From Pseudoalteromonas sp. UG3-2 (GTDB lineage: Bacteria; Pseudomonadota; Gammaproteobacteria; Enterobacterales; Alteromonadaceae), in assembly GCF_037120705.1 (NCBI RefSeq), contig NZ_JAWLJU010000002.1, positions 1,612,001 to 1,676,000 of the forward strand: DNA of 64,000 nt. Direction: 5' to 3'. Shown in pieces: positions 8,697 to 19,667 of this stretch. Position numbers and translations under genes: made by a program. Under the pieces are notes generated by a model. That model had not been told where the DNA came from. It saw only the letters and a list, made by a program, of their open reading frames with translations, and made no database searches. Position 1 is the stretch's first letter; each line of letters opens with the position of its first letter.

Positions 8697-9764
8697 TTAG
8701 CTGCGCTTTTTCAATAAATGCACCGCCAAGCCAATAAATAACAAGCTTGGCATTAACGCTCCGACCACAGGTGGCACCTGGTACACCATCACAATGGGAC
8801 CAAAAATTTCATTACTCAAATGAAAAGCTAAGCCGGTGATCACCCCCATGATGATCCTGGCTCCCATGCTTACACTACGTAACGGCCCAAATACAAAAGA
8901 TAACGCTACTAACAGCATCACCGCCACCGTCAGTGGTTGCATGACTTTACGCCATAGCGCAAGCTCATAGCTGCTGGCATCTTGGTCATTTTGCTTTAAA
9001 TAGCCTAAAAATGACCACAACCCGGTAAAGGATAACGCGTCTGGCTCTACCGATACCACACCAAGCCTATCAGCAGAAAGCTCAGACTCATAACGCATGG
9101 ACTTAGAATAATGGGTGGTGATTTTATCGCTTTGCAGCTGAACTTCTTCAACGTCTTGCAACTGCCAACCGCTGTCAATGCTTTTAGCCGACTGAGCCCT
9201 AACTATTTTGGCTAAGTTTAGGGTGTCATCAAAGTAATAAATCGCAATGTCTTTAAGCTCACCGCTTTTTTCGACATTGGCAATATTAATGAAATTCCCG
9301 CCATCTTTCGCCCACACACCCTGTTGGGCGCTGTAAACTTCACCACCATAAATGGCCTCGTTTTTCAGGCGTTTTGCTGTTTGCTCGGCTTTTGGCGCGC
9401 CCCACTCGCCCAACGCCATCATCAAAATGGCCAGCACCACGGCGGTTTTCATTACCGACATAATGATTTGCAGTCGTGACCAACCAGCCGCTTGCATCAC
9501 AATAAGCTCACTGCTCGAGGCCAGCGCCCCCAGCCCTATAAGGCCACCAATTAATGCCGCCATGGGGAAAAACACCACCACATCACTGGGCATACTGTAT
9601 AAGGTGTACAACATGGCTCCAAGTAAGTCGTAGCTACCACGGCCCACTGAGCGCAACTGTTCAATAAATTTAATTAGGGTATTGATGCCAACAAACACCA
9701 ATAGTGCAAACCCTGTGGTTTGCAAAATACTGCGGCCTAAATACCAGTCGAGCGTTTTCATCAT
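8697..9764 (-). CDS. lptG: LptG, LPS export permease subunit
   Basis: Inner-membrane subunit of the LptB2FG ABC transporter that extracts lipopolysaccharide and feeds it to the LptC/A bridge. 355 residues, close to E. coli LptG. Six membrane segments in two groups flank a periplasmic beta-jellyroll; conserved stretches include FFPMAALIGGLIGLG, SELIVMQAAGWSR and LSFVFGPLRSVSMG. The frame extends upstream to 9803, but the ATG at 9764 overlaps the lptF stop (ATGA) and matches the family N-terminus (MKTLDWYLGRSI). Translational coupling with lptF is expected for a 1:1 complex. Confidence 0.96.
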   Translation of the reverse strand: MMKTLDWYLGRSILQTTGFALLVFVGINTLIKFIEQLRSVGRGSYDLLGAMLYTLYSMPSDVVVFFPMAALIGGLIGLGALASSSELIVMQAAGWSRLQIIMSVMKTAVVLAILMMALGEWGAPKAEQTAKRLKNEAIYGGEVYSAQQGVWAKDGGNFINIANVEKSGELKDIAIYYFDDTLNLAKIVRAQSAKSIDSGWQLQDVEEVQLQSDKITTHYSKSMRYESELSADRLGVVSVEPDALSFTGLWSFLGYLKQNDQDASSYELALWRKVMQPLTVAVMLLVALSFVFGPLRSVSMGARIIMGVITGLAFHLSNEIFGPIVMVYQVPPVVGALMPSLLFIGLAVHLLKKRS

Positions 9765-10873
9765 GATACCGGCTCCCGTTTCACCAACAACGAACGCACC
9801 CACACACCAAAAGGACGACCTTTAGCAATGAGATAAGTGCCGATAAACAGTACGCTCAGATGGATCCACCACAGTCCCACGGATGCCGGTACTTTTTCTT
9901 CCGCAAGCAAAAATTTGCCGGCATTTAATAAAATAAAGTAACCCAAATACAAGGTGATGGCTGGTACTAATTTAGCAAATTTACCTTGCCTTGGATTCAC
10001 CACACTTAAAGGCACCGCCAATAGCGTGAGTAAGATAATAGAAATAGGTACTGACAGCCGCAATTGAAATTGAGCATTGGCTTCTGGGGTATCCATGGCA
10101 AGTAACTGCATGCTTGGAATGGCCTCGAGCTTGCGCCGTTGATGCTCTATTTCTTGTTCTTTAATTTGTACTTGGTACGAGCCAAACTCAGTGCGATTAA
10201 GGGCCTGGCTAAAGCCATCGGTTTCATAACGTTTACCCTCATGAAGCAACAATTGTTGCTCGCCACTATCAAGCTCAATCACTTCGCCTTTCTGGGCGTA
10301 CACTAAACGTGCAGCTTGATTAGAATCGGATACTGGCAATTGCGCGACAAAGACTTTATCAAGCTCACGCCCTTGTTCGTTAATACCATGAACAAACACC
10401 ACCGCTTTCTCATTCCCCGTTTGCTGAAAACGCCCAGCTCGTAACGTCGATAGACCGGATTCGGCATCCGCTTGCTCTTTCAGTTGATATTCTTTTTCAC
10501 TGGCCCACGGTGCGACATATAAGCTTATCACCGCAGCAAGTAGTGCAAATACCGCGCTTGAAACCAAGGTCACTCGCACCACGTACCATTCGCTTACGCC
10601 ACACGCTTTGAGCACCGTCATTTCACTGTCGGCATAAATGCGACTGTAGGCGAGGATGATCCCCAAGAATAAACTTAGCGGCAGAATGTACCCGGCTAAT
10701 TGCGGTAGCTTGAGTGTCAACAAAGCAAGTACTAACTTACCAGGTATTCCTCCCTCAGAGGCAGAACCCAGTATGAGCACAAACTTTTGTGACAAAAAAA
10801 TTGTCATTAGAGTGAGAAAAACTGCAACCTGAGATTTCAGTACTTCACCCGTTAAATAGCGGAAAATAAGCAA
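9761..10873 (-). CDS. lptF: LptF, LPS export permease subunit
   Basis: Partner permease of LptG, 370 residues. Starts MLIFRYLTGEVLKSQ, with TM groups at the N-terminus (to about residue 125) and C-terminus (about 270-355), and conserved LPLSLFLGIILAYSRIYADSEMTVLKACG. The start codon is TTG: no ATG lies in frame near the conserved N-terminus, and a good ribosome site (AGGGAC) precedes the TTG. First gene of the leftward lptFG operon, divergent from pepA across 194 bp, as in E. coli. Confidence 0.95.
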   Translation of the reverse strand: MLIFRYLTGEVLKSQVAVFLTLMTIFLSQKFVLILGSASEGGIPGKLVLALLTLKLPQLAGYILPLSLFLGIILAYSRIYADSEMTVLKACGVSEWYVVRVTLVSSAVFALLAAVISLYVAPWASEKEYQLKEQADAESGLSTLRAGRFQQTGNEKAVVFVHGINEQGRELDKVFVAQLPVSDSNQAARLVYAQKGEVIELDSGEQQLLLHEGKRYETDGFSQALNRTEFGSYQVQIKEQEIEHQRRKLEAIPSMQLLAMDTPEANAQFQLRLSVPISIILLTLLAVPLSVVNPRQGKFAKLVPAITLYLGYFILLNAGKFLLAEEKVPASVGLWWIHLSVLFIGTYLIAKGRPFGVWVRSLLVKREPVS

Positions 10874-11067
10874 TGTTCGTCCCTATAAAACATCTCGTTT
10901 CACTGGAATAGTGGGAAAAATTGAGTAAACTGATTATTTTAGTCACTTTATTATATGCCAATGTGGCCCAATATCCTACCTAAGGTTAAGTATATTCATG
11001 ACTTAAACTTTAGGAATGCTAATTGGCATAAAAAGTTCAAAGACATTACTAAGACTCAGGAGTCGCA
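10874..11067. promoter_or_regulatory. Divergent lptF/pepA intergenic region
   Basis: 194 bp of AT-rich DNA that must carry promoters for both lptFG (left) and pepA (right). Several TATTAT/TATATG-like hexamers lie around 10950-10960, but none pairs with a clear -35 at proper spacing, so exact start sites are not called. The pepA ribosome site CAGGAG is at about 11057. Confidence 0.45.
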
Positions 11068-12579
11068 ATGGAATTCAGCGTAAAAAGTGGTAGTCCAGAA
11101 AAACAACGCAGCGCATGTATTGTGGTTGGCGTGTACGAGCCACGTCGTCTTTCACCCATTGGTGAACAGCTGGATAAAATAAGCGAAGGCTACATTTCAA
11201 ACCTATTACGCCGTGGTGATTTAGAAGGTAAACCGGGACAGGTGTTGCTACTTCATCACGTACCAAACGTGCTAAGTGAGCGCGTCCTACTCGTTGGCTG
11301 TGGTAAAGAGCGCGAGTTAGATGATAAACAGTACAAGCAGATTATTTCAAAAACCATTAATACCTTAAACGAAACCGGCTCGATGGAAGCGGTGTGCTTC
11401 TTAACTGAGCAGCACGTCAAAGGCCGTGACACCTACTGGAAGGTACGCCAAGCAGTTGAAACCACACAAGATTGCTTATACACCTTTAATCAACTTAAAA
11501 GTAAGAAGAGCGAAGCACGACGCCCACTGCGCAAAATCGTGTTTAACGTCCCCACAAGACGTGAACTGACCATAGGTGAAAGCGCTATTGAACATGGCTT
11601 AGCCATTGCTGCCGGTAGCAAAGTATGTAAAGACGTGGCCAATATGCCACCGAACATTTGCAATCCCCGTTACTTAGGTGAACAAGCACAACAGCTTGCT
11701 GAAGATTTTGATAATGTCACCGTTAACTTGGTGGGCGAGCAAGAAATGGAAGAACTGGGAATGCACTCTTACCTTGCGGTAGGCCGTGGCAGCCGCAATG
11801 AGTCAGTGATGTCAGTGATCCACTACAACGGTGGCGAAGAAGGCCAAGCACCTATTGTGTTTGTTGGTAAAGGCTTAACATTTGATTCCGGTGGTATTTC
11901 AATTAAACCAGGCGAAGCCATGGATGAAATGAAATACGACATGGGTGGCGCTGCTGGGGTATTAGGCCTGATGCGTGCGGTGGTAGAAATGCAGCTGCCA
12001 TTAAATGTGATTGGCGTATTGGCAGGCTGCGAAAACATGCCTGGTGGTGATGCCTATCGCCCAGGTGATATTTTGACCACCATGTCAGGGCAAACGGTGG
12101 AAGTGCTTAACACCGACGCCGAAGGCCGCTTGGTGCTGTGTGATGCCCTCACGTACGTTGAAGCATTTGACCCAGAAGCAGTAGTTGACGTGGCAACCCT
12201 AACTGGGGCTTGTATTGTGGCACTGGGCAGTCATGCGACTGGCTTACTTTCAAACCACAACCCGCTGGCGCACGACCTATTAAAAGCATCGGAACAAAGT
12301 GGCGACAGAGCATGGCAGTTACCGTTATGGGATGACTATCAAGAGCAATTAGAAAGCCCATTTGCGGACTTTACCAACCTTGGTGGTCGCTCAGCTGGGA
12401 CTATCACAGCGGCTTGCTTTTTATCTAAGTTCACCAAAAAGTACAATTGGGCTCACCTAGATATTGCCGGCACAGCATGGAAAAGCGGCAAAAACAAAGG
12501 TTCAACCGGCCGCCCTGTGCCTATGTTAATGCAGTACTTGTTAAATCGCGCCGATATCACAGACGCACAGCAAGACTAG
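11068..12579 (+). CDS. pepA: PepA, leucyl aminopeptidase A
   Basis: Hexameric, two-metal M17 aminopeptidase, 503 residues exactly as in E. coli. The N-terminus [20 protein letters not shown] is nearly invariant. Catalytic-domain motifs include [26 protein letters not shown] and the family signature [10 protein letters not shown] with metal-ligand Asp and Glu. The E. coli homologue also binds DNA as a XerCD accessory factor and transcriptional regulator; whether this one does is not visible. A strong ribosome site precedes the ATG. A terminator at 12702 and 1 kb of repeats separate it from holC-valS. Confidence 0.97.
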   Translation: MEFSVKSGSPEKQRSACIVVGVYEPRRLSPIGEQLDKISEGYISNLLRRGDLEGKPGQVLLLHHVPNVLSERVLLVGCGKERELDDKQYKQIISKTINTLNETGSMEAVCFLTEQHVKGRDTYWKVRQAVETTQDCLYTFNQLKSKKSEARRPLRKIVFNVPTRRELTIGESAIEHGLAIAAGSKVCKDVANMPPNICNPRYLGEQAQQLAEDFDNVTVNLVGEQEMEELGMHSYLAVGRGSRNESVMSVIHYNGGEEGQAPIVFVGKGLTFDSGGISIKPGEAMDEMKYDMGGAAGVLGLMRAVVEMQLPLNVIGVLAGCENMPGGDAYRPGDILTTMSGQTVEVLNTDAEGRLVLCDALTYVEAFDPEAVVDVATLTGACIVALGSHATGLLSNHNPLAHDLLKASEQSGDRAWQLPLWDDYQEQLESPFADFTNLGGRSAGTITAACFLSKFTKKYNWAHLDIAGTAWKSGKNKGSTGRPVPMLMQYLLNRADITDAQQD

Positions 12580-12599
12580 CAGCAATGCCAACGCGATAC

Positions 12600-13366
12600 A
12601 TCATCACGAAAACGTCCGTGATGTAAAGTCGTGAAAACAATCGCGATATAAAATCATGAAAACAATCGCGATATACAATCGCTGCTACGGTATCAAAATA
12701 TAAACGCGCTGTTTCGACAGCGCGTTTTTTTGTTTGTCGCCACAAACCAATTTCTAAATCACATGAACTAATACGCATTACCTCAAAACCTAGCGCGATA
12801 TCAAATCGTCCCCCCCTTTCTTTAGTCCTTGTGGGACCGGCTTTACGCCGGGATCTTTATCGCGATATAAAATCGCTGCTACTACTACCACAAACCGTCA
12901 CTCCGGACTTGATCCGGAATCCATGTAAACCCGTTGCGCCGACATCGATATCTCTTTATCGCGACCTGAAGTCGCTGCTACGATATTGTGCATGTGTTCT
13001 AGTCATCGAAAACACCACCTGACCCGTAGCAGCGGATTTATTCCTCGACCTCTATGGACCCTGAATCAAGTTCAGGGTGACAAATTATGTAGCAGCGGAT
13101 TTACGCCGAAAGCTTTTAGCGCGATGTAAAATCGCGCCTACCACTCTCAGAAACCGTCACTCCGGACTTGATCCGGAGTCCATGTAAAACCATCGCGATA
13201 TAAAATCGCTGCTACGACATTGTGAGTGTGTTTTAAATACCGAAGCCAATAACCTCTCCAGACCCGTAGCAGCGGATTTATTCCGCGACCTCTATGGACC
13301 CTGGATCAATTTCAGGGTGACGTATTTGCTAGCAGTGGATTTATTCCGCGACTTTTATGGAGCCTG
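12600..13366. repeat. Palindromic repeat mosaic, cluster 2
   Basis: Same module set and orientation as cluster 1: GCGATATAAAATCGC, GGACCGGCTTTACGCC, ACTCCGGACTTGATCCGGA, GCAGCGGATTTATTCCGC and CCTGAATCAAGTTCAGG. Two copies of the compound 'TCGCTGCTACG - about 50 nt - GTAGCAGCGGA' arrangement occur (about 12969-13050 and 13200-13290). The pepA terminator lies inside the left part. The short open frames here are repeat by-products. Clusters 1 and 2 together flank the lptFG-pepA segment. Confidence 0.85.
12702..12731 (+). terminator. Intrinsic terminator downstream of pepA
   Basis: 11-bp perfect stem AAACGCGCTGT/ACAGCGCGTTT closed by a TTCG tetraloop, followed by an uninterrupted T run. It ends the pepA transcript before the repeat block, so holC-valS cannot simply be read from the pepA promoter. 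Confidence 0.9.
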
Positions 13367-13384
13367 AAGCCAGTGACATATTCT

Positions 13385-13422
13385 CTGTCAGGGCGTATTT
13401 TCTCAGCCCGACAGGGTTTTTC
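13385..13422 (+). terminator. Terminator-like hairpin after repeat cluster 2
   Basis: CTGTC-A-GGGC pairs with GCCC-GACAG (one bulged A) around an 11-nt loop and is followed by GGTTTTT. It could insulate holC-valS from upstream transcription or belong to the repeat block. Confidence 0.5.
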
Positions 13423-13621
13423 TGGCCACCTTTTCGGTGTTGATTGATGGCCTTGCCTTTATGTGTCAAAATAGCGGCCTATTTATGTGCATATAAGTCG
13501 CGCAAGTTTAACGTTTAAACTCAGTCGCGCCAGGTAACTTTATTAGCCTAAATCAGTCGCCATGATTGCGCGCCGGTTTAGGAAAACTATAAAGTCACGC
13601 GTCGTAATTGGTACCATTATC
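13423..13621 (+). promoter_or_regulatory. holC-valS upstream region with inverted repeat
   Basis: About 200 bp between the repeats and holC that probably contains the holC-valS promoter. It holds a perfect 7+3+7 inverted repeat at 13505-13521 (AGTTTAA-CGT-TTAAACT), a candidate operator. No canonical promoter pair is clear to me. Confidence 0.45.
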
Positions 13622-14068
13622 ATGACAATCAAAGCGCGCTTTTACGTGTTAAAACAAAGCGATGAGCCGGGAGCTAGCGTTCCGGCTCATTTTGATCTAG
13701 CAGCACAAACAGCGGCCACCCTGTATCAGGCTGGTCACCGCATTTTTGTTAATGTGAATAATACCGAAGACGCTCACCTTTTTGATGAGCACTTATGGTG
13801 TTTTAACCCGGAGCGATTTGTACCACATAACCTCCAGGGTGAAGGCCCCAAAGGTGGAGCGCCAGTAGAGATCGGGCTAATGCCCCCCGCTGCTCGGCGA
13901 CCGGTATTGATTAACCTTGCGACGGCTTTACCTGACTTTATTCGTCGCTTTGACCAGGTATTTGACTTTGTCCCGGTCGAGGCCAGCGCCAAACAAGCTG
14001 CACGAGAACGATTCAAACAGTTACGTGGGCTTGGCGCAACAATTTCCACTGAAGATATTGAGAAATAG
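13622..14068 (+). CDS. holC: HolC, DNA polymerase III chi subunit
   Basis: The chi subunit links the clamp loader to single-strand binding protein at the replication fork. 148 residues; conserved landmarks are LFDEHLWCF, RFVPHNLQGEGPKGGAPVEI and FDFVPVEASAKQAARERFKQLR. The frame is open upstream to an ATG at 13562, but alignment with E. coli chi supports starting at 13622 (MTIKARFYVLK); no strong ribosome site precedes either, so the start is uncertain. It lies 21 bp before valS, conserved order. Unlike in E. coli, pepA is 1 kb away behind a terminator. Confidence 0.9.
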   Translation: MTIKARFYVLKQSDEPGASVPAHFDLAAQTAATLYQAGHRIFVNVNNTEDAHLFDEHLWCFNPERFVPHNLQGEGPKGGAPVEIGLMPPAARRPVLINLATALPDFIRRFDQVFDFVPVEASAKQAARERFKQLRGLGATISTEDIEK

Positions 14069-14089
14069 CATTTTTTAGGGTTCTGTGTA

Positions 14090-16939
14090 ATGGATAAAAC
14101 CTACAATCCGCAAGATATTGAGCAGTCTTTATACCAAGACTGGGAGTCAAATGGCTACTTTAAGCCATCAGGCAAAGGCGACGCATATTCAATTATGATC
14201 CCACCGCCGAATGTCACAGGTAGCCTACACATGGGCCACGCCTTCCAAGACACCATTATGGATACTTTGATCCGTTATCAACGCATGAAAGGGAATAATA
14301 CCCTATGGCAGGTTGGTACCGATCACGCTGGTATCGCAACGCAAATGGTAGTCGAACGTAAGCTGGCAGCAGAGGAAGGTAAATCTCGCCATGAGCTCGG
14401 TCGTGATGCCTTTATCGATAAAATCTGGCAGTGGAAAAACCAATCCGGTGGCACCATCACCAAACAGCTGCGCCGTCTAGGTGCTTCTGTCGATTGGGAC
14501 AGAGAGCGTTTTACCATGGACGACGGCCTTTCTGAGGCAGTGAAAGAAGTGTTTGTGCGCCTCTACCAAGACGATTTAATCTACCGCGGCAAACGCCTAG
14601 TAAACTGGGACCCTAAGCTACATACGGCGATTTCTGACCTAGAAGTTGAAAACAAAGATAAGCAAGGCCATATGTGGAATCTGCGTTACCCATTAGCGGA
14701 TGGCGTTAAAACGCAAGATGGCAAAGACTACATTGTGGTAGCCACTACTCGCCCAGAAACCATGCTGGGTGACACAGGTGTTGCGGTAAACCCAGATGAT
14801 GAGCGCTATCAAGACTTAATCGGCAAAGAAATTCTGTTGCCAATCGTGGGTCGTCGTATCCCTATTGTTGCAGACGAACATGCCGACATGGAAAAAGGCA
14901 CCGGTTGCGTAAAAATCACGCCAGCACACGACTTTAACGATAACGAAGTTGGTAAGCGTCATGAGCTGCCAATGATTAACGTCTTTAATAAAGATGCCGC
15001 AATCCTAACTACAGGTGAGTGTTTTACCTTTGATGGTAAGCCGCTGGAGTCTATGTCAGCGCCTTTACCTGAGCGCTTCCATGGCCTTGACCGCTTTGAT
15101 GCCCGTAAAGCCATCATTGCTGAGTTTGAGCAACTGGGTTTACTTGAAAAAATTGAAGATCACAGTCTTACCGTACCTTATGGCGACCGCTCTGGCGTAG
15201 TCATTGAACCACTACTGACCGACCAATGGTATGTTCGTGTTGCGCCGCTGGCCGAACCGGCGATCAAAGCGGTGGAAGACGGCGATATTCAGTTTGTACC
15301 AAAACAATACGAAAACATGTACTTCTCTTGGATGCGTGATCTGCAAGATTGGTGTATCTCGCGTCAGCTATGGTGGGGTCACCGTATTCCGGCCTGGTAC
15401 GACAACGACGGTAACGTCTATGTTGGTCGCGATGAAGCGGAAGTGCGCAGCAAACATAACCTTGATGAAAGCATTGCCCTAAATCAAGATGAAGACGTTT
15501 TAGATACCTGGTTCTCTTCAGCACTGTGGACTTTCTCAACCTTAGGTTGGCCACAAAATACCGATGACCTAAAAGTATTCCACCCATCGAATACCCTAGT
15601 AACCGGATTTGATATTATCTTCTTCTGGGTAGCGCGCATGATCATGATGACCATGCACTTTATCAAAGATGACGATGGCAAACCGCAAGTACCATTTAAA
15701 ACCGTTTATGTTACCGGTCTTATTCGTGACGAAAACGGCGATAAAATGTCTAAATCTAAAGGTAACGTATTAGACCCATTAGACATGATTGACGGCATCG
15801 ATTTGGAAAGCCTAGTTACCAAGCGCACTGGTAACATGATGCAGCCGCAATTGGCCAAGAAAATCGAGAAAAATACCCGTAAGACCTTTGCCGATGGCAT
15901 TGAAGCACACGGTACCGACGCGCTGCGCTTTACCCTAGCGGCGATGGCATCAACTGGTCGTGATATTAACTGGGATATGAACCGTCTTGAGGGCTACCGT
16001 AACTTCTGTAATAAGTTGTGGAATGCTAGCCGCTACGTGTTGATGAACACCGAAGAGCAAGATTGTGGCTTCAACGACAATGAAAAAGCCTATTCCTTGG
16101 CCGACCGTTGGATTTTAGGTCAGTTCCAAAACACCGTTAAGCAGTTCTCTGAGCACTTAGATAACTATCGCTTTGACTTAGCTGCAAACACCATTTACGA
16201 GTTTACTTGGAACCAATTCTGCGACTGGTACCTTGAGCTAACTAAACCTATCTTGTTTAAGGGCACTGAGGCGCAGCAACGTGGTACTCGCCATACGCTG
16301 ATCACCGTACTTGAAGGCTTATTGCGCTTAATGCACCCACTTATGCCGTATATCACCGAAACGATTTGGCAACGTGTGGCGCCTATCGCCGGTGTTGAAG
16401 CCAAAACCATTATGCTAGAAGCCTTCCCTGAGTTTGATGCCAGCCAGGTTGATGACACTGCCATGGCGGATCTTGAGTGGGTAAAACAATTCATCGTCGC
16501 TATTCGTAACATTCGCGGTGAAATGGATATCAGCCCAAGCAAGCCTTTAAAAGTGCTGCTAGCAGGTGCAAGCTCTGAAGATAAGCGCCGCTTAGAAGAA
16601 AACCAAGCGTTCTTGAGCGCACTGGCTAAGTTGGAAAGCTTTGAGCTGCTCGATAATAAAGACGATGCTCCGGCATCAGCCACCGCATACATTGGCGACT
16701 TAGAGATTATGATCCCAATGGCGGGTCTGATTGACGTTGAAGCGGAGCTTTCTCGTATTGCCAAACAGCTAGAAAAAGCCGAAAAAGGCCTAGCTCAGGT
16801 AGAGAAGAAATTAGCCAACGAGAAGTTCGTTAATAACGCGCCTGCCGCGGTGTTGGAAAAAGAAAAAGCGAAGCTGGCAGAGTACAGCGATGCTAAAGCC
16901 AAGCTGCTTGAGCAAAAAGCGAAAATCGAGAGCTTATAA
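14090..16939 (+). CDS. valS: Valyl-tRNA synthetase
   Basis: Class I aminoacyl-tRNA synthetase charging tRNA-Val, 949 residues (E. coli 951). The HIGH-type motif is HMGH at 47-50, and KMSKS is at 552-556. An editing (CP1) domain lies between them ([27 protein letters not shown]). The C-terminal coiled coil typical of ValRS (about 880-949, [14 protein letters not shown]) is present. Ribosome site AGGG upstream of ATG. Likely co-transcribed with holC and ended by the terminator at 16964. Confidence 0.98.
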   Translation: MDKTYNPQDIEQSLYQDWESNGYFKPSGKGDAYSIMIPPPNVTGSLHMGHAFQDTIMDTLIRYQRMKGNNTLWQVGTDHAGIATQMVVERKLAAEEGKSRHELGRDAFIDKIWQWKNQSGGTITKQLRRLGASVDWDRERFTMDDGLSEAVKEVFVRLYQDDLIYRGKRLVNWDPKLHTAISDLEVENKDKQGHMWNLRYPLADGVKTQDGKDYIVVATTRPETMLGDTGVAVNPDDERYQDLIGKEILLPIVGRRIPIVADEHADMEKGTGCVKITPAHDFNDNEVGKRHELPMINVFNKDAAILTTGECFTFDGKPLESMSAPLPERFHGLDRFDARKAIIAEFEQLGLLEKIEDHSLTVPYGDRSGVVIEPLLTDQWYVRVAPLAEPAIKAVEDGDIQFVPKQYENMYFSWMRDLQDWCISRQLWWGHRIPAWYDNDGNVYVGRDEAEVRSKHNLDESIALNQDEDVLDTWFSSALWTFSTLGWPQNTDDLKVFHPSNTLVTGFDIIFFWVARMIMMTMHFIKDDDGKPQVPFKTVYVTGLIRDENGDKMSKSKGNVLDPLDMIDGIDLESLVTKRTGNMMQPQLAKKIEKNTRKTFADGIEAHGTDALRFTLAAMASTGRDINWDMNRLEGYRNFCNKLWNASRYVLMNTEEQDCGFNDNEKAYSLADRWILGQFQNTVKQFSEHLDNYRFDLAANTIYEFTWNQFCDWYLELTKPILFKGTEAQQRGTRHTLITVLEGLLRLMHPLMPYITETIWQRVAPIAGVEAKTIMLEAFPEFDASQVDDTAMADLEWVKQFIVAIRNIRGEMDISPSKPLKVLLAGASSEDKRRLEENQAFLSALAKLESFELLDNKDDAPASATAYIGDLEIMIPMAGLIDVEAELSRIAKQLEKAEKGLAQVEKKLANEKFVNNAPAAVLEKEKAKLAEYSDAKAKLLEQKAKIESL

Positions 16940-16963
16940 TACGCTCTCGATTACAAGCACAAA

Positions 16964-16989
16964 AAAAAGCCGCTATCTAGCGGCTTTTT
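16964..16989. terminator. Bidirectional terminator between valS and rpoS
   Basis: AAAAAGCCGCT/AGCGGCTTTTT stem with a 4-nt loop between convergent genes; A and T tracts on both sides. Confidence 0.93.
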
Positions 16990-17014
16990 ACGTTCTATAG
17001 CTAATACAACAATA

Positions 17015-18004
17015 TTAGGATAGCTGCTCAAATAAGCTTTCGGTATTTAAACCTTCATGTTGCAGGATATCTTTGAGTCTTCTTAGCGCCTCAACTTGAA
17101 TTTGTCTTACCCGTTCACGGGTTAAGCCTATTTCTCTACCGACATCCTCTAACGTCGATGGCTCATAACCTAATAAACCAAACCGTCTTGCAAGTACCTC
17201 ACGTTGCTTAGGGTTCAGCTCTCCTAGCCAATCTACGATGTGCTTATTAATATCATTGCTCTGTACTTCGATTTCAGGGCCACCGCCTTTTTCGTCGGCA
17301 ATAATATCCAGTAAAGCCTTGTCGTTCTCACCACCTATAGGGGTGTCTACCGAGGTGATCTTTTCGTTTAAGCGCAGCATTTTACTGACTTCTTCAACGG
17401 GCTTATCAAGACATTCGGCGATTTCTTCGGCAGTAGGCTCATGGTCGAGCTTTTGTGTCAGTTCACGAGCGGTACGCAGGTACACATTTAACTCTTTCAC
17501 TACGTGAATAGGCAGTCGAATAGTGCGAGTTTGGTTCATAATGGCGCGCTCAATGGTTTGGCGGATCCACCAAGTCGCGTAAGTAGAGAAGCGGAAGCCC
17601 CGCTCCGGGTCAAACTTTTCTACCGCACGAATAAGACCAAGATTGCCCTCTTCGATTAAATCTAATAGTGCTAAACCACGATTGTTGTAACGGCGTGCAA
17701 TCTTAACCACGAGTCTTAAGTTACTCTCAATCATCCGCTTTCTCGACGCTTCACACCCTCTCAGTGCTTTTCGGGCAAAATACACCTCTTCTTCAGCACT
17801 GAGTAATGGGGAAAATCCGATCTCACCGAGATAAAGCTGGGTCGCATCGAGGTTTTTTACGACCTCTTCTTTGGCAAACACGTCTTCATCGTTTTCCAGC
17901 TCTTCAAGTAGCTCTTCCTTAGGCTCTTCAATGGTATTTTCGTCGAACTTGTTGTTATCGAGTTCGGTTGTAGATTTGGTAGGTAACTTTGCAGTCTGAG
18001 CCAT
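17015..18004 (-). CDS. rpoS: RpoS, stationary-phase sigma factor
   Basis: General stress sigma factor sigma-S. 329 residues from the ATG at 18004, matching E. coli length (330). Region 1.2 ([20 protein letters not shown]), region 2 ([33 protein letters not shown]), region 3 and the region 4 helix-turn-helix ([20 protein letters not shown]) are complete. The frame extends to 18040, but GGGGAG at good spacing precedes 18004. It lies 57 bp after nlpD; in E. coli the main rpoS promoter lies inside nlpD, so the leader here probably starts there too. Confidence 0.97.
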   Translation of the reverse strand: MAQTAKLPTKSTTELDNNKFDENTIEEPKEELLEELENDEDVFAKEEVVKNLDATQLYLGEIGFSPLLSAEEEVYFARKALRGCEASRKRMIESNLRLVVKIARRYNNRGLALLDLIEEGNLGLIRAVEKFDPERGFRFSTYATWWIRQTIERAIMNQTRTIRLPIHVVKELNVYLRTARELTQKLDHEPTAEEIAECLDKPVEEVSKMLRLNEKITSVDTPIGGENDKALLDIIADEKGGGPEIEVQSNDINKHIVDWLGELNPKQREVLARRFGLLGYEPSTLEDVGREIGLTRERVRQIQVEALRRLKDILQHEGLNTESLFEQLS

Positions 18005-18061
18005 AAGTATTCTCCCCATGCGAATAAAAGTAAGCGGCACGACATTGTGAACTAACTTACT

Positions 18062-18880
18062 TTAAGGCAAGTATTTTGCCGGGTTTACAGCTTGGCCTTT
18101 AAAACGGATTTCAAACCGAAGTGCCGTTTTAGTAGCGTCTGTACTACCCATTTCGGCAATTTTTTCCCCAACTTTAACTTTTTGCTGCTCTTTAACGAGT
18201 ATTTTAGCGTTGTGAGCATACGCACTTAGATAATCATCTGTATGTTTCAAAATGATTAAATTGCCGTACCCTCTTAATGCACTACCTGCATACACTACAA
18301 TACCGCCAGCGGCAGCGTTAACCGAAGTGCCAGGTCGGTTAGATATCTCTAACCCTTTATAGCCATTTTCTTTAACCGAAAACCGCCGAGTTACCTTGCC
18401 TTCAGCTGGCCACTTCCAACGTACCTTATTGTTATACAAGCTTTTGCTATTGGTCGATTTTTTAGTGGCTTGTCTTTGAACATACTCTCGTTGTTTTGAC
18501 CGATCAAGTTCTTTTTTCGGGGTTTTGTTAACTTTACGTTTCGAATATTGTGTGCGGCTATTTACACTTGACTGTTTTTTTTGCGTTCTATTTTGTTTTT
18601 TAGAATAGTTGAGGTAAATAGTTTGACCGGGGTAAATGGTATATGGAGACTTAATATTGTTGATTTTAGCAACAGTTCTAACATCTTTATTTGCACTAAA
18701 GGCAATAGCAAATAAAGTATCACCTTTTTTAACTTTGTAAGAATTTCCTATTATATTAATTTTATGTTTCGAAGTGGTATTACCAGAGTGCAGAGTAGTA
18801 ACCGGTGCAGGGCGGTGATCCGATGAGCACGCGCCGATCAGGCTTGCCAGACACAATAATACAATTCCCCTACCACCCAT
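18062..18880 (-). CDS. nlpD: NlpD, LytM-domain lipoprotein activator of amidase
   Basis: Outer-membrane lipoprotein that activates cell-separation amidases. Signal peptide with lipobox SLIGAC; LysM domain about residues 45-90 (YKVKKGDTLFAIAFSANKD); basic Lys/Arg/Gln-rich linker; C-terminal LytM (M23) domain. The LytM domain lacks expected zinc ligands (GLEISNRPG replaces the usual HxGxD region; LRFEIR lacks the final His), consistent with a regulator rather than an enzyme. The ATG at 18880 is preferred over an in-frame TTG at 18904. Conserved order pcm-nlpD-rpoS. Confidence 0.94.
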   Translation of the reverse strand: MGGRGIVLLCLASLIGACSSDHRPAPVTTLHSGNTTSKHKINIIGNSYKVKKGDTLFAIAFSANKDVRTVAKINNIKSPYTIYPGQTIYLNYSKKQNRTQKKQSSVNSRTQYSKRKVNKTPKKELDRSKQREYVQRQATKKSTNSKSLYNNKVRWKWPAEGKVTRRFSVKENGYKGLEISNRPGTSVNAAAGGIVVYAGSALRGYGNLIILKHTDDYLSAYAHNAKILVKEQQKVKVGEKIAEMGSTDATKTALRFEIRFKGQAVNPAKYLP

Positions 18881-19016
18881 GTTTGCTTCTTTCCGGCATC
18901 CCAATAACTTTCTTCCCTATTAATTTAACGCAATTTTAGCCAGCTTTCACTTATATATTCGTTTCAACTAGTTAAGTCATCGACAAAAGAGCCAAGGCCG
19001 CATAGGTGGAGCCCTT

Positions 19017-19655
19017 CTAGCTGACCTCGCCTGCCACTAAGGGAACAAACCGTACTGGAGCCAGCTCATGGCGAATAAACTGCTCACCACGCTTTACAAA
19101 CAGCGTTAATACTTGGCTTTCAACGCCAATGGGGATCACCATCGCCCCCCCTTCTTGTAACTGTGCTAACAAGGCATCGGGGACACGCTCGGCAGCAGCG
19201 GTGACAATAATTCCAGCAAATGGTGCTTTATTTTGCCAGCCAAGCCAGCCGTCACCATGTTTCATGGTGACATTATACAAATCAAGTAAGTGTAAGCGTC
19301 TTCGCGCTTGCCATTGCAGTGATTTAAGGCGCTCGACACTGCATACTTGCTCAAATAGCTGTGCCAAAACCGCCGTTTGATAGCCCGAGCCGGTGCCAAT
19401 TTCCAGCACCTTTCCTTGCACCCCAACTTGCAGTAATACTTCCGTCATTTTCGCCACAATATAGGGCTGTGAAATGGTCTGGCCTTGGCCAATGGGCAGA
19501 GCGGTGTTCTCGTATGACTTATGCTTTAGCACCTCATCGACAAACAGGTGTCGTGGTGTATTAGCAATGGCATCGAGCACTTGCGGCTCAGACACTCCTT
19601 GTTGCTCTAGTAACTCAACCAGTGCTTTGGCACTGCCTTGATAATTGTTTAGCAC
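19017..19655 (-). CDS. pcm: Protein-L-isoaspartate O-methyltransferase
   Basis: Repairs isoaspartyl residues in aged proteins using S-adenosylmethionine. 212 residues with the SAM-binding motif [18 protein letters not shown], the upstream [16 protein letters not shown] and the C-terminal RFVPLVAG. The start is GTG with a ribosome site AAGGTGG and is 12 bp after surE, so the two are co-transcribed. Stationary-phase repair function fits the rpoS neighbourhood. Confidence 0.96.
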   Translation of the reverse strand: MLNNYQGSAKALVELLEQQGVSEPQVLDAIANTPRHLFVDEVLKHKSYENTALPIGQGQTISQPYIVAKMTEVLLQVGVQGKVLEIGTGSGYQTAVLAQLFEQVCSVERLKSLQWQARRRLHLLDLYNVTMKHGDGWLGWQNKAPFAGIIVTAAAERVPDALLAQLQEGGAMVIPIGVESQVLTLFVKRGEQFIRHELAPVRFVPLVAGEVS

Positions 19656-19667
19656 CTTGCCACCTTT

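Noticed and set aside
12557..13022. Open frames in repeat cluster 2 (both strands)
   Set aside because: Repeat-derived peptides such as RDIKSLL and LDPES types; overlap a terminator and lack start signals.
16195..16764. 189-codon frame antisense to valS
   Set aside because: Long only because of codon bias in valS; Ser-rich shadow translation.
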